Shown: positions 17,531 through 26,059, numbered from the stretch's first letter. The stretch is 64,000 nt of DNA from CBDCUF01 sp965222525 (GCA_965222525.1 OZ244955.1:806001-870000), one strand, 5' to 3'. The notes: a model not told the origin generated them from the sequence alone. Made by a program: numbers and translations.

Positions 17531-17800
17531 ATGACCAATACTTCCAAGTTTCTTGCAGCAGCAGGCTTACTGGCCGTTGGTGCAATAACCGTAAATGCTG
17601 TTAACAGCAATGATGCTGTTGCAGGTAAAGGCGAGAAGGAGAAATGCTTTGGCGTGGTGAAAGCCGGTAAGAATGACTGCGGTTCCAAGGATGGTTCGCA
17701 TTCATGTGCCGGACAGGCTAAAATTGACAGTGACCCTAACGAATGGGTGTTTGTACCAAAAGGCTTGTGCGACAAGCTTACAGGAGGTACAAGCGGTTAG
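17531..17800 (+). CDS. DUF2282 / bufferin-type RiPP precursor (BufA1-like)
   Basis: The 89-residue protein has an N-terminal signal peptide (about 1-30, AGLLAVGAITVNAV then AVA). It also has the DUF2282 core KCFGVVKAGKNDC, HSCAGQAK and EWVFVPKGLCDKL with four conserved cysteines. Family members (bufferins) are precursors whose cysteines are modified by a DUF692-type MNIO enzyme with a DUF2063 partner, giving copper-binding protection. Here neither partner gene is adjacent: zapA lies upstream and a prepilin gene downstream. A good Shine-Dalgarno (AAGGAG) precedes the ATG, and TATAAT at about 17440 may be its -10. Confidence 0.88.
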   Translation: MTNTSKFLAAAGLLAVGAITVNAVNSNDAVAGKGEKEKCFGVVKAGKNDCGSKDGSHSCAGQAKIDSDPNEWVFVPKGLCDKLTGGTSG

Positions 17801-17846
17801 AGTCTGCCTCTTTCTATATTAACGTTGTACAAAATAACTGTTTTTC

Positions 17847-17878
17847 AAGTATAGTGTGCTCTAAAGTACACTATACTT
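17847..17878 (+). terminator. Hairpin after the bufferin-type gene
   Basis: A perfect 11-bp stem, AAGTATAGTGT / ACACTATACTT, with a 10-base loop. It lacks a long T-run. The rest of the 373-bp gap to the prepilin gene has only a second weak hairpin near 18098-18135 and no ORF. Confidence 0.5.
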
Positions 17879-18147
17879 TCAAATATTATACAATTTATTT
17901 ATGGTATAATTGTGCTTGTTTTTCGAGGGAATACTGGTGTTAGCACTGAGACTCGTAGTATTTCCTGGGCCGTATCGAGATTTACGGTTTTAATTTTCCA
18001 TAATCAAGCTAAAAGGACTGCTTTAGAAGTTTTCTTAAAAGCATTGTATAAAGTTATTGTAAAGTTTTTTCTGTAATATAAAACACCTTTATGATAAATA
18101 TGAAGAAGGAACGAACATGCTAACGTTCTTCTTTTACTACCTCTGAT

Positions 18148-18164
18148 CTGATAATTATTATCAG
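18148..18164 (+). promoter_or_regulatory. Palindrome over the prepilin Shine-Dalgarno
   Basis: CTGATAA-TTA-TTATCAG ends inside the CAGGA that serves as Shine-Dalgarno for the ATG at 18174. It could hide the ribosome binding site or be an operator. Confidence 0.4.
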
Positions 18165-18173
18165 GAATTGCCA

Positions 18174-18875
18174 ATGCTAAAGAAACTCTACCCATTAAAA
18201 AAATCACTGCAAGGTTTTTCTTTAGTTGAACTCTCAATAGTTCTGGTAATCGTAGGGGTTATTGTGGCAGGAGTGGTAATAGGAAAAGATCTTATTCATC
18301 ATATGAAGTTAAAATCAGTAATAAAAGATATCGGTGCGTTCAGGTCTGCAATTGTAACCTACAAGGAATATTATGGATATCTTCCGGGAGACATGCCCGA
18401 TGCAGATAAATACTGGCCAGCAATTGATAGCAATTGCATCACCCATAGTAATGGAAACTGGAAGGTCGATAATTCCCGGGAAAGGTTATGTTTCTTTGAT
18501 ATGTTGAGCCGTTCTGGAGCTATAAAGGAAACATATGAATATTCTGTCAATACTTTTCCTACTGCACCTTTTTTAGATGCAGCATATTATCCTATTGGGG
18601 GTACTAGCGGCACAATCAGGCTAGGAGGTCAAAAGGGGGTAACCCTTCACAGAAACAAGATTTTTACTCCTTATGAAGCAGAGTTTGTTGATAGAAAGAT
18701 GGATGATGCTAAACCTAGAGACGGAAAGGTGTATTCTATAAATTCATATTTGGAAACAGGGTGTCACACAGGCTCAGGGCAGCTTTGGACGTCAGTATAC
18801 CGCCCAACATGGGAGTATAAGTTAGAAAATGACTTTATAATATGCTATATGGATTTCTTTGATATCCTTCAATAA
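18174..18875 (+). CDS. Type IV pilin-like protein
   Basis: A short basic leader (MLKKLYPLKKSLQG) is followed by the class III signal G-FSLVELSIVLVIVGVIVAGVVIG, with Glu at +5 of the mature chain, so it is a substrate of prepilin peptidase. The rest is a globular domain with the YLPGDMPDADKYWPA block and several cysteines. It is related to the broken gene at 22802. The peptidase gene is 1 kb downstream. Single-copy placement without other pil genes suggests a minor pilin or pseudopilin. Confidence 0.88.
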   Translation: MLKKLYPLKKSLQGFSLVELSIVLVIVGVIVAGVVIGKDLIHHMKLKSVIKDIGAFRSAIVTYKEYYGYLPGDMPDADKYWPAIDSNCITHSNGNWKVDNSRERLCFFDMLSRSGAIKETYEYSVNTFPTAPFLDAAYYPIGGTSGTIRLGGQKGVTLHRNKIFTPYEAEFVDRKMDDAKPRDGKVYSINSYLETGCHTGSGQLWTSVYRPTWEYKLENDFIICYMDFFDILQ

Positions 18876-18911
18876 AAACGTCCATTGTTTAAAAAATAAG
18901 ATCTGTAAAAG

Positions 18912-19796
18912 CTAATATATTTTTATGTTATCAATAAGTCTGGTATTACCGAGTCGGGCGGCGGTGAGGATATGGGCAGGGCGTTGTGTGTCTTTGAGTG
19001 AGTCTATATTTTCCACCATTTCCAATGTATCCGCATAGCGGATCTCGACATAATCTACCTCGTTAAAACCTTTTTCCAACAAGTATTCCCTGCCCCACCG
19101 GTATATATCCTCTATATTGCTGCTATCGGAAGGTTTTTTATCCCTCACCATACACATCATCCGGTATATTTCCGGTGCGATTTCCCGTTCTTCCCTGTTC
19201 AGATAAACATTACGAGAGGACATGGCCAGTCCGTCATCCTCACGCATAACCGGCGCGCCTACAATTTCTATCGGCAAATCCAGATCAGCAACCATCCTGC
19301 GGATAATATGCAATTGCTGGTAATCCTTCTCACCGAATACAGCAATATCAGGCATGGCGTGCATCAGTAATTTGCACACCACCGTTGCGACCCCGTCGAA
19401 ATGTCCCGGGCGGAAAGCGCCACATAGAATATCATTATATCCTGTAACTGAAATACCGGTGCAAAAACCATCGGGATATATTTCCTCCACTGCGGGAATA
19501 TATGCAATCTCAACCGCCATTTCCTCCAGTTTGTTTAGATCATCTCCTTCATTCCTCGGGTATTTCTCAAAATCTTCTCCTTCGCCGAACTGTGCCGGGT
19601 TGACAAATATACTCGCTATAACAATATCCGCATTCTGCCGGGCAGTATCAATCAATGACAAATGCCCGTCATGTAATGCACCCATAGTCGGCACCAGGGC
19701 TATTTTTCCGGTAGCATCATCGGCAATTTTCTTGCCGTTTCCACGCAAATCCTCTATAGCTTGCCATAATTCATCTTTTGTACGGGCGATTTTCAT
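18912..19796 (-). CDS. panC: Pantoate-beta-alanine ligase
   Basis: PanC joins pantoate and beta-alanine in pantothenate synthesis. Landmarks are VPTMGALHDGHLSLID (nucleotide-binding HxGH), VNPAQFGEGEDFEKYPR, FRPGHFDGVATVV, FGEKDYQQL and MSSRNVYL (KMSKS-like). The start at 19796 (MKIARTKDEL) is the family N-terminus; the upstream extension is translated heptamer repeat. No Shine-Dalgarno is visible. panB and panD are not adjacent. Confidence 0.95.
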   Translation of the reverse strand: MKIARTKDELWQAIEDLRGNGKKIADDATGKIALVPTMGALHDGHLSLIDTARQNADIVIASIFVNPAQFGEGEDFEKYPRNEGDDLNKLEEMAVEIAYIPAVEEIYPDGFCTGISVTGYNDILCGAFRPGHFDGVATVVCKLLMHAMPDIAVFGEKDYQQLHIIRRMVADLDLPIEIVGAPVMREDDGLAMSSRNVYLNREEREIAPEIYRMMCMVRDKKPSDSSNIEDIYRWGREYLLEKGFNEVDYVEIRYADTLEMVENIDSLKDTQRPAHILTAARLGNTRLIDNIKIY

Positions 19797-19807
19797 AAAA
19801 ATACTAT

Positions 19808-19832
19808 AACCTGTAACCTGTAACCTGTAACC
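19808..19832. repeat. Heptamer array between divergent panC and prepilin peptidase
   Basis: Three exact AACCTGT units plus a partial fourth. The array lies 12 bases from the panC start on one side and 6 bases from the prepilin peptidase start on the other. Confidence 0.75.
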
Positions 19833-19838
19833 CAAATA

Positions 19839-20588
19839 ATGGAAATAATAGGCATATTGATGGCGTTCGGGATAGGGCTTGGCTGCGGCAGCTACGCCAC
19901 CATGCCATATTACCGCCTGCCCAATAAAATCCCCTGTGCAGGGAAATGGGTCGGGGAGAAATCGGCCTGTCCCTCATGTGGTGTGCAGTTGCGTACCCGT
20001 GACCTGATTCCGGTGTTCAACTGGCTGGGAACAGGCGGAAAATGCTTTGGCTGCGGTGCAAAAATCAACCCGGTATATTTCTTCATCGAATTTACCATTA
20101 CCCTGCTTTCGGTAATAATATATCTGAAGTTCGGGTTTGATAACCTCAACTGGTATATGTTCCTGCTGGTACCGGCAATATGCCTGGTTATCATGACCGC
20201 AACCGATTTTACCTATAATATGATTCCCGATGCGTTGTTGGTGGTGATGGTGCTGGGGGCATTCATGGTGCATACACCCGATGATTTTTATTATATGGCT
20301 GAAGGGCTGGTGGTAGCGGTGCTTGGCGGGCTGGTATATAGCAAGTTATACGAGAAGATAAAAGGTGAGGAATATAAAAGATGGGATTATATCAAGCTGG
20401 TGGCAGTATGTGCATTATGGTTCAAAATAAAATATTTTGCATTATTTATGGCTATAGCAATCGGCGGGGTTGTTTTATTACAACTGGTAAAAGCAACATC
20501 GGGACGTGAGAAATTCATCCCTCCCGCCGCCGCATTTGCTATAGCATTTTTATATGTAGCACTGTTTAGTAATGTGTTCAGTGTTTAG
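19839..20588 (+). CDS. Prepilin peptidase (type IV leader peptidase)
   Basis: An integral membrane aspartic protease, 249 residues. The N-terminal zinc-type motif is intact (CPSC near 45 and CFGC near 70). The first catalytic Asp is in TDFTYNMIPD. The second, normally in GxGDxK, appears here as RWDYIKLVAV, so the Asp is kept but the preceding glycines are lost. Seven or so membrane segments follow. It would cleave and methylate the prepilin-like proteins at 18174 and 22802. The last codons and stop lie inside a heptamer array. Confidence 0.9.
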   Translation: MEIIGILMAFGIGLGCGSYATMPYYRLPNKIPCAGKWVGEKSACPSCGVQLRTRDLIPVFNWLGTGGKCFGCGAKINPVYFFIEFTITLLSVIIYLKFGFDNLNWYMFLLVPAICLVIMTATDFTYNMIPDALLVVMVLGAFMVHTPDDFYYMAEGLVVAVLGGLVYSKLYEKIKGEEYKRWDYIKLVAVCALWFKIKYFALFMAIAIGGVVLLQLVKATSGREKFIPPAAAFAIAFLYVALFSNVFSV

Positions 20589-20642
20589 TGTTAAGTGTTG
20601 AATGCCCGATAAATCTCAGCACTCAGCACACAACACTCAGCA
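20575..20642. repeat. Self-complementary double heptamer array
   Basis: The left part has four units (TGTTCAG, TGTTTAG, TGTTAAG, TGTTGAA). The right part has CTCAGCA, CTCAGCA, CACAACA, CTCAGCA. The two halves can pair imperfectly as a hairpin. The array covers the end of the peptidase gene and ends 12 bases before the ubiH-like ATG. Confidence 0.72.
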
Positions 20643-20653
20643 CTCTCCATACA

Positions 20654-21835
20654 ATGAGTAAAAAACTGAATAAAGATATAGTAATAATCGGTGGGGGGAT
20701 GGTCGGGATGGCAACTGCGGCTGCATTATCGCAGGCCGGTATCAGCAGTGCCATAATAGAAGCACAGGATCCGGCAAGGTTTTCCGATAAAAAATTCGAT
20801 GGCCGTACCAGTGCGATTGCCTACGGTTCCCGTATGTTATTCGAGAAAATCGGCATATGGAAAAATATGGCGAAACAGGCAGGTGAAATTCTTGATATTC
20901 GCATTACCGACTCCAACTCACCGCTATTTGTGCATTATGACCATAAGCTTGTCGGTGATGAACCGATGGGGCATATAATTGAAAACCGCTATATAAGAAA
21001 ATCGCTGATGGATTATATAAAGAAGCGGAAGAATATCGATTATATCGCTCCTGCCAGATACACCGATATAGATTATGCTGCGCACAATGTACGGGTTACG
21101 CTTGAGGATGGGCAGGACATGACAGCCAAACTTCTCATCGCAGCTGATGGCCGCAATTCAAAGATAAGGGAAAAAGCAGGGATAAAAACAACTGATATGG
21201 ATTACGGGCAGGTCGGGATTGTATGTACTGCCAAACATGAAAAACACCATAATGGCGTGGCGGTGGAGAATTTCCTGCCGGCAGGGCCGTTCGCCATACT
21301 GCCTATGCATGGCGGGTGTCATTCCTCGCTGGTATGGACTGAAAAGGCAAAGCTTGCACCGCTCTACATGGAAATGGATGATGCGGAGTTTACGGCGCAT
21401 ATGCGCAAAAGGTTCGGGAACTGGCTTGGCGAAGTTGAGCTGGCGGGAGACCGCTGGAGTTATCCGGTTGCACTAAAGTTTGCGGGCAAATATATTGCCC
21501 CCCGTATGTGCCTGGTCGGTGATGCTGCCCATGCCATACATCCGATAGCAGGGCAGGGATTAAATCTGGGCTTGCGGGATGTTGCCGTACTGGCGGAGTT
21601 GTTGGCGGAAAGACGTGGTCTGGGGCTGGATATCGGTGGAGAAACTGTCCTTAAACAATATCAGAAAATGCGCAAATTTGACAATATGCAGATGATTGCA
21701 ATTACCGATATACTAAATCGTCTGTTTTCCAATAATATATTCCCGATTAAACTGGCCCGCCGTTTAGGGCTGGGCGCAGTAAACCAGCTCCCGCAACTGA
21801 AAAAAATATTCATGAAACATGCGATGGGAGTGTGA
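20654..21835 (+). CDS. UbiH/UbiF/COQ6-family FAD-dependent hydroxylase
   Basis: The protein is an aromatic-ring monooxygenase of ubiquinone synthesis, about 393 residues. It has the FAD-binding GxGxxG (IIGGGMVGMATAAALSQAG), the DGRTSAIAYGSRML block typical of UbiH-type enzymes, the DG motif AADGRNSKIREKAG, and the GDAAHAIHPIAGQGLNLGLRDVAVLAELL motif. Which ring position it hydroxylates cannot be told from sequence. The start is the ATG after the heptamer array; it has no Shine-Dalgarno. Confidence 0.92.
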   Translation: MSKKLNKDIVIIGGGMVGMATAAALSQAGISSAIIEAQDPARFSDKKFDGRTSAIAYGSRMLFEKIGIWKNMAKQAGEILDIRITDSNSPLFVHYDHKLVGDEPMGHIIENRYIRKSLMDYIKKRKNIDYIAPARYTDIDYAAHNVRVTLEDGQDMTAKLLIAADGRNSKIREKAGIKTTDMDYGQVGIVCTAKHEKHHNGVAVENFLPAGPFAILPMHGGCHSSLVWTEKAKLAPLYMEMDDAEFTAHMRKRFGNWLGEVELAGDRWSYPVALKFAGKYIAPRMCLVGDAAHAIHPIAGQGLNLGLRDVAVLAELLAERRGLGLDIGGETVLKQYQKMRKFDNMQMIAITDILNRLFSNNIFPIKLARRLGLGAVNQLPQLKKIFMKHAMGV

Positions 21836-21922
21836 GAGCATAAAGGGCCACTCTTCCTGATTAGCAAACAATTTTCTAGGTTCTTGCTTCACAAGTTCCT
21901 GAATTTTTATATTTATATACTT

Positions 21923-22741
21923 ATGAGCGAGAAATTCATATTGCATATGGTATCGGACTCGACCGGCGAGACGGTCAGCAGTGTTGCCCGTTCGGTATTA
22001 TCACAGTTTGATGATATAGAACCCGAGGAGCATATGTGGGCACTGGTACGCACCAAGGGACAGATGGAGAAGGTAGTTGAGGCTATAGAGCAGAACCCCG
22101 GTATAGTTTTATATACTGTTATCGATGAAGAAATGCAGAAAATTCTGCTCAGGAAATGCAAGGAATTAAAGGTACCCTGTGTATCGGTTCTGGCACGTAC
22201 TATAAGGGAGCTTACCGCATATACCGGTGTTGAGATGAAAGCACAACCCGGCATTCAGCATGAGCTTGACGAGGAATATTTCGAGCGGGTGGAGGCGATA
22301 AACTATACACTCGCCCATGATGACGGGCAGAATTATGATACGCTGGATGAGGCGGATATAGTTATTATCGGTGCGTCCCGCACCTCCAAGACCCCGACCT
22401 GTATATATATGTCATATCGCGGCCTCAAGATAGCCAATATTCCTTTTGTGAAAGGCATTCCCCTGCCGGATGAATTGTTTCAGCTCAAGGGGGTATTTAT
22501 CGCCGGGCTGGTTATATCACCGGAACGTTTGCTACAGATACGTAAAAGCCGTCTGGTATCGCTCAATGAGAATAGGGAGACTTCCTATATTGATATAGAT
22601 AATATCAAGCAGGAAGTACAGGAGTCACGCAGGCTATATAACAAACATAAATGGCCGGTTATTGACGTCACCCGCAAATCGGTAGAGGAAGTTGCAGCCA
22701 ATATCATGCAGCTATATACCAAGTTCAGGGAGGGGGGGTAA
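21923..22741 (+). CDS. Pyruvate,phosphate dikinase regulatory protein (DUF299)
   Basis: A bifunctional ADP-dependent kinase and Pi-dependent pyrophosphorylase that switches PPDK or PEP synthase off and on. The family start LHMVSDSTGETVSSVARSVLSQF and the nucleotide-binding GASRTSKTPTCIYMSYRGLKIANIPFV are present, and the length of 272 is normal. The start is the ATG giving MSEKFILHMVSDSTG. The target enzyme gene is not in the window, so PPDK versus PEP synthase is open; alphaproteobacterial members usually act on PPDK. Confidence 0.94.
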   Translation: MSEKFILHMVSDSTGETVSSVARSVLSQFDDIEPEEHMWALVRTKGQMEKVVEAIEQNPGIVLYTVIDEEMQKILLRKCKELKVPCVSVLARTIRELTAYTGVEMKAQPGIQHELDEEYFERVEAINYTLAHDDGQNYDTLDEADIVIIGASRTSKTPTCIYMSYRGLKIANIPFVKGIPLPDELFQLKGVFIAGLVISPERLLQIRKSRLVSLNENRETSYIDIDNIKQEVQESRRLYNKHKWPVIDVTRKSVEEVAANIMQLYTKFREGG

Positions 22742-22801
22742 TGCTAGAGGGTCCAGGCAATTTTACATTGTATTTTTATATTATCGCATTACTATACACT
22801 T

Positions 22802-23586
22802 ATGACACGCTTTAAAGAATCCAGAATCCAGCAAAAGCAAATAGAGGCTTTACATTAATAGAGTTGAGTATAGTACTTGTGGTTGTAGGGGTGATTGTTG
22901 CTGGTATTATTGGTGGGCAGTCTTTAATTAGAACTGCTAAGCTGCGGTCGGTTATTAATGACGTTAGCAGTTATAAAGCTGCTGTCCAACAATTTGAGGA
23001 CTATTATGATGCACTTCCCGGTGATATGATAAATGCTTCATCATATTGGCCTAGCTGTCATACTACGCCTAGCCACTGTAACGGGAATGGAGATAGCGAA
23101 ATAGATTATGAATGGCCAACAGATACTAGCACTGAATTTCTTAGGGCGTGGCAGCAACTAGCTGATGCTAAAATGATTTCAGGACAATATTCTGGTAAAG
23201 ATGAAAGTACACCAGTAATAGGAAAGAATCAGCCAAAATCAAAAATAAAAAATGCTGGTTTTATGTTATATTATGCTGGTGATCTAACAGCGTCATCAAG
23301 CCCAGTTTATGGTAAAACAGGACATGTAATAAGGCTTGGTGCAGATGATTCTTCAACTTCTAACGATCCAGACAATATATGGAATAGTGCAATATCTCCT
23401 CCTGATGCACATTCTATTGATAATAAGATTGATGATGGCTTAGCAGATAGCGGAAATATTATGACGCGGAAAGGAAAAGGACTTGCCGACAACACATGTG
23501 TTACGGGAGCTTATAATAATAAGCCAGCAAATTATAGACTTGATAATACTGATATCCTTTGCCATGTAAATTTTTTTATAGATTAG
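22802..23586 (+). pseudogene. Type IV pilin-like gene, frame broken by a heptamer repeat
   Basis: The main frame encodes ANRGFTLIELSIVLVVVGVIVAGIIGG and a pilin-like domain with DYYDALPGDMINASSYWP, a paralogue of the 18174 product. It has no start codon: a TAA lies just upstream in frame. A natural start ATGACACGC at 22802 is in another frame, because AGAATCC is present twice (22816-22829). A third copy would join the ATG exactly in frame. The gene is therefore off in this sequence, by decay, phase variation or a read error. Confidence 0.8.
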
Positions 23587-23689
23587 GTGGCAGGATGATT
23601 CATTATCAACCAGTATCGTACAGCTACACAACAATACTTACACTTAGGCGTTTAATCAATCCCCTCAGAAGCACTCCCGAATAGTTTAG

Positions 23690-24070
23690 GTTCTCAATAA
23701 CAGTAATATTTTTGCCCGTTTAAAAGAGCGTCAAACAGAAATAACCAACAATTTAAGAGTTATGGACACCGTTGATGGTAAATTTGCTAACCGCCTGGAA
23801 TATCTGGTAAAAGTAGCATATGGAGCTGCAGATTATTTCTCAGGTTCTGAAATTTCTCGCAAACGAGATATTCTAAAATACGTTTTTCAGAACCTGGAAT
23901 TGCGAGGTAAAAAGCTCGAATATACAATGGCTAAGCCCTTCGACATAATCGCAGAATGCAACAAAACTGGTGAATGGTGCGTTGAGGAGGACTTGAACCT
24001 CCGACCTCAGCCTTATCAGGACGCTTCTTCCCCAGTGAACGCGTTGGCTACAGTCGTTTTCTACCCTTGA
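23690..24070 (+). pseudogene. Remnant of a large serine recombinase C-terminus
   Basis: The open frame has the look of the coiled-coil and end domain of phage-type serine recombinases (ARLKERQTEITNNL, then DILKYVFQNLELRGKKLEYTMAKPFDIIAECN). The catalytic domain and start are missing. The last part, GEWCVEEDLNLRPQP, is the antisense reading of the tRNA-Ile 3' half at 23975-24020, so the original element probably used the same attachment site. Confidence 0.6.
23975..24020 (-). repeat. tRNA-Ile(GAT) 3' half, probable attachment site
   Basis: On the minus strand 46 bases form the 3' half of a tRNA: anticodon loop CTGATAA, GGCTG stem side, T-arm GGAGGTTCAAGTCCTCC, acceptor TCAACGC, then ACCA. Similarity stops at the anticodon stem, so the 5' half is absent. 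This is the displaced half expected when a tyrosine recombinase crosses over in an anticodon loop. The integrase gene ends 115 bases away. No second copy is visible in the window. Confidence 0.75.
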
Positions 24071-24135
24071 TTGTGGAACACATTTCTGCGGCTTTCCGCC
24101 CGTTTATTCTCATTTGCGCGCCCTGGGGCGCGCGC

Positions 24136-25149
24136 TTATAAAACACCCTCAAAAACCTTTACTGCATCACGCAAATAATCTGGATGATGCTTCGCGTAAA
24201 CCTTTTCTGTTGTCCTGCTATCGTCATGTCCTAAGACACCGGCTATTTCTCTCATAGGTATTCTTGCTTGAGCCATTAATGTGGCGGATGTATGCCTTAA
24301 AGTATGTGGTGTGACTCCTGGCAACCCTGCTTTTTTGGCTGTTCTGGTAAACGCTATTCTTACATCTTTTACACCTTGCCCATTATGCTCTATTACATAA
24401 TCTGATTGAGCAAGCAATCTTGCTTCCTGTAGAGCGGCATATAATATGTTATTAATAGGAACAACAGCCCGTTTCTTGTTGGTTATCACTCTACCAGGCT
24501 CATTAAAATCAATTTGGCGGTTTTCAAGATCTACTTGCTTCCATTTTAGGCTTAATATAGCTCCTTTTCTTGCTCCTGCATTTAAAGCAATAATAATAAA
24601 TAATTTTATATGATGACTGCTACACGCATTTAACAATTTTTTAATTTCTTCTGTGGTTAGCCATCTGTCTTTTGGCGGTGGTGCTGGTGGCAATTCAACT
24701 TGAGGGGCATAAGGCATCCAGCTTTCTTTCACTATCCAATTGAGAGCGGCTTTTAAAACTCCTAACTCCCTTCTTATTGTTCCATCTTTTACATTAAGTT
24801 TTCTTCTGTGGGATATATAATTTCTACTACTTTTTCTGGTTATATAATCAATGCTTATATCACCAAAATATTTTTTAAGTATTACTACAATGTCTGTTAT
24901 TCGTTGAATTGATGAAACGTCCCTTTTAGCTTCTAGGTATTCATCCAAAACTTTGTACAAAGTGATAGTATCTTTAGTGGGAGGTGAACTTAGACCAGCT
25001 TTAAATTCCTGCAAGTATCTTTTGGCTTCGTCTTCATCTGCTGTCCCCGTTGATATGCGCTTAGACCTGCGGTTTTCTGTCCATGTGACATACCATGCTC
25101 TTTTGTCTTTGCGGTAGACGAGATGGTAGTTAAATTCGTTACTTGGCAT
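24136..25149 (-). CDS. Phage integrase, tyrosine recombinase
   Basis: The 337-residue recombinase has an N-terminal arm-binding domain and SAM-like core domain, and the catalytic domain with Arg in NAGARKGAILSLKW, HTLRHTSATLM (HxxR), LGHDDSRTTEKVYAKHH (His and nucleophile Tyr). It would integrate and excise the prophage at the adjacent tRNA-Ile remnant. The start overlaps the upstream excisionase-like gene, which suggests coupled expression. Confidence 0.93.
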   Translation of the reverse strand: MPSNEFNYHLVYRKDKRAWYVTWTENRRSKRISTGTADEDEAKRYLQEFKAGLSSPPTKDTITLYKVLDEYLEAKRDVSSIQRITDIVVILKKYFGDISIDYITRKSSRNYISHRRKLNVKDGTIRRELGVLKAALNWIVKESWMPYAPQVELPPAPPPKDRWLTTEEIKKLLNACSSHHIKLFIIIALNAGARKGAILSLKWKQVDLENRQIDFNEPGRVITNKKRAVVPINNILYAALQEARLLAQSDYVIEHNGQGVKDVRIAFTRTAKKAGLPGVTPHTLRHTSATLMAQARIPMREIAGVLGHDDSRTTEKVYAKHHPDYLRDAVKVFEGVL

Positions 25150-25322
25150 TGTGCATTAAGCTCCTCGTAAGCTGCAACTTGCTCTGGTGTGATTCGTATG
25201 CTCCTTCCTATTCTTATACATCCTATTAACCCTTTATCAAGAAATTTGTAAATTGTACTAGAATCACAATTCCATCTTTTAGCTAGACCTTTTACTGTAT
25301 AGTATTTTGCTGGTTCAGCCAT
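24990..25322 (-). CDS. Excisionase-like helix-turn-helix protein
   Basis: The N-terminal 55 residues are a MerR/excisionase-type winged helix (YTVKGLAKRWNCDSSTIYKFLDKGLIGCIRIGRSIRITPEQVAAYEE). The rest is low-complexity and overlaps the integrase start by about 160 bases, so its functional end may be earlier. It probably sets direction of recombination. The start is the ATG giving MAEPAKYYTV. Confidence 0.75.
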   Translation of the reverse strand: MAEPAKYYTVKGLAKRWNCDSSTIYKFLDKGLIGCIRIGRSIRITPEQVAAYEELNAQCQVTNLTTISSTAKTKEHGMSHGQKTAGLSAYQRGQQMKTKPKDTCRNLKLV

Positions 25323-25620
25323 TATTAGGTATCTCCATTTCATTTTTTTCTGATTGACCGATTAGAGACATTGCCATTTTGCGTACGTTTTCATCTTCAT
25401 GATTTCTGTATTTATAGGCTATTGCTTCAATTTCCTCTGAGGTGGATTTGAGGTTCTTATTTGTAATCTGCTCAAAATCTTCTAATGCGCTATTTATTTC
25501 ATCAAGACGCATTTCCAGGTCAACTTTCCCATTTCGCAACCTCATCTCTATTAAACGCTTCTCAGAGTTTAAAACTCGGTAAATATTAGCCATTCTTTGT
25601 TTTGTAGATTTGCCGGTCAT
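25315..25620 (-). CDS. Phage early protein, coiled coil
   Basis: 101 residues, hydrophilic and helical with a probable coiled coil over residues 18-60; no family recognised. It overlaps the excisionase-like gene by 8 bases and the upstream gene by 35, so it is part of the leftward early operon. Confidence 0.65.
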   Translation of the reverse strand: MTGKSTKQRMANIYRVLNSEKRLIEMRLRNGKVDLEMRLDEINSALEDFEQITNKNLKSTSEEIEAIAYKYRNHEDENVRKMAMSLIGQSEKNEMEIPNNG

Positions 25621-25846
25621 TAATTAGAGCCTCCATAGCTTGCTTTTGTCTTCCTTGCTCATACTTATATGCACATGTGCCAGGTTCTTCAATCTTCCCG
25701 CAAACCTGTATACCATCCACTCCGGTATGTGAAGGTTGTTTGCTGGTATTTCTTCCGCAGACATAGCAAATATACATTTTCTCTGGCCTTCCTTCTGGAA
25801 GATTTTTTACTAACCATCTATCAATCTCTTCTTTTGAAAACTCCAT
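25586..25846 (-). CDS. Small zinc-ribbon-like phage protein
   Basis: 86 residues with a CYVCG pair and a second CGKIEEPGTC pair about 20 residues later, which fits a zinc ribbon. The remainder is helical and charged. Function unknown; leftward early operon. Confidence 0.65.
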   Translation of the reverse strand: MEFSKEEIDRWLVKNLPEGRPEKMYICYVCGRNTSKQPSHTGVDGIQVCGKIEEPGTCAYKYEQGRQKQAMEALINDRQIYKTKNG

Positions 25847-25865
25847 TGCTGTACTGCACTGCTAA

Positions 25866-26051
25866 TCATTCCATACCTTCCGAAACCGCAAGGTTCATAA
25901 TCTGTAAATTGGTATTATCTAAATACATTTGAATCTCTGCAAGACTGCTACAACTACCTTTAAGCGCATAATAAAGAGCGATAGTTAAGGCGGAGATTTC
26001 CATAACAGAATTACTTATATTGTCATTTGTTATTGGTTGCTTCTCCGCCAT
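25866..26051 (-). CDS. Small phage early protein
   Basis: 61 residues, helical, with an alanine- and leucine-rich middle that is not long enough for a clear membrane segment. No family recognised. It lies 8 bases after the XRE gene in the same direction. Confidence 0.5.
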   Translation of the reverse strand: MAEKQPITNDNISNSVMEISALTIALYYALKGSCSSLAEIQMYLDNTNLQIMNLAVSEGME

Positions 26052-26059
26052 AATTTCCT

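Noticed and set aside
18030..18080. A ninth Pho-box-like site before the first prepilin gene
   Set aside because: TGTA words are present, but their spacing is 13 to 15 bp rather than 11 and no -10 is placed correctly.
20575..20642. CRISPR or phage attachment repeat
   Set aside because: The unit is 7 bp and degenerate, which fits short tandem heptamers rather than CRISPR repeats.
23762..24070. Intact small gene of about 100 residues
   Set aside because: Its end is antisense tRNA and its start lies inside an older reading frame; it is a recombinase relic.
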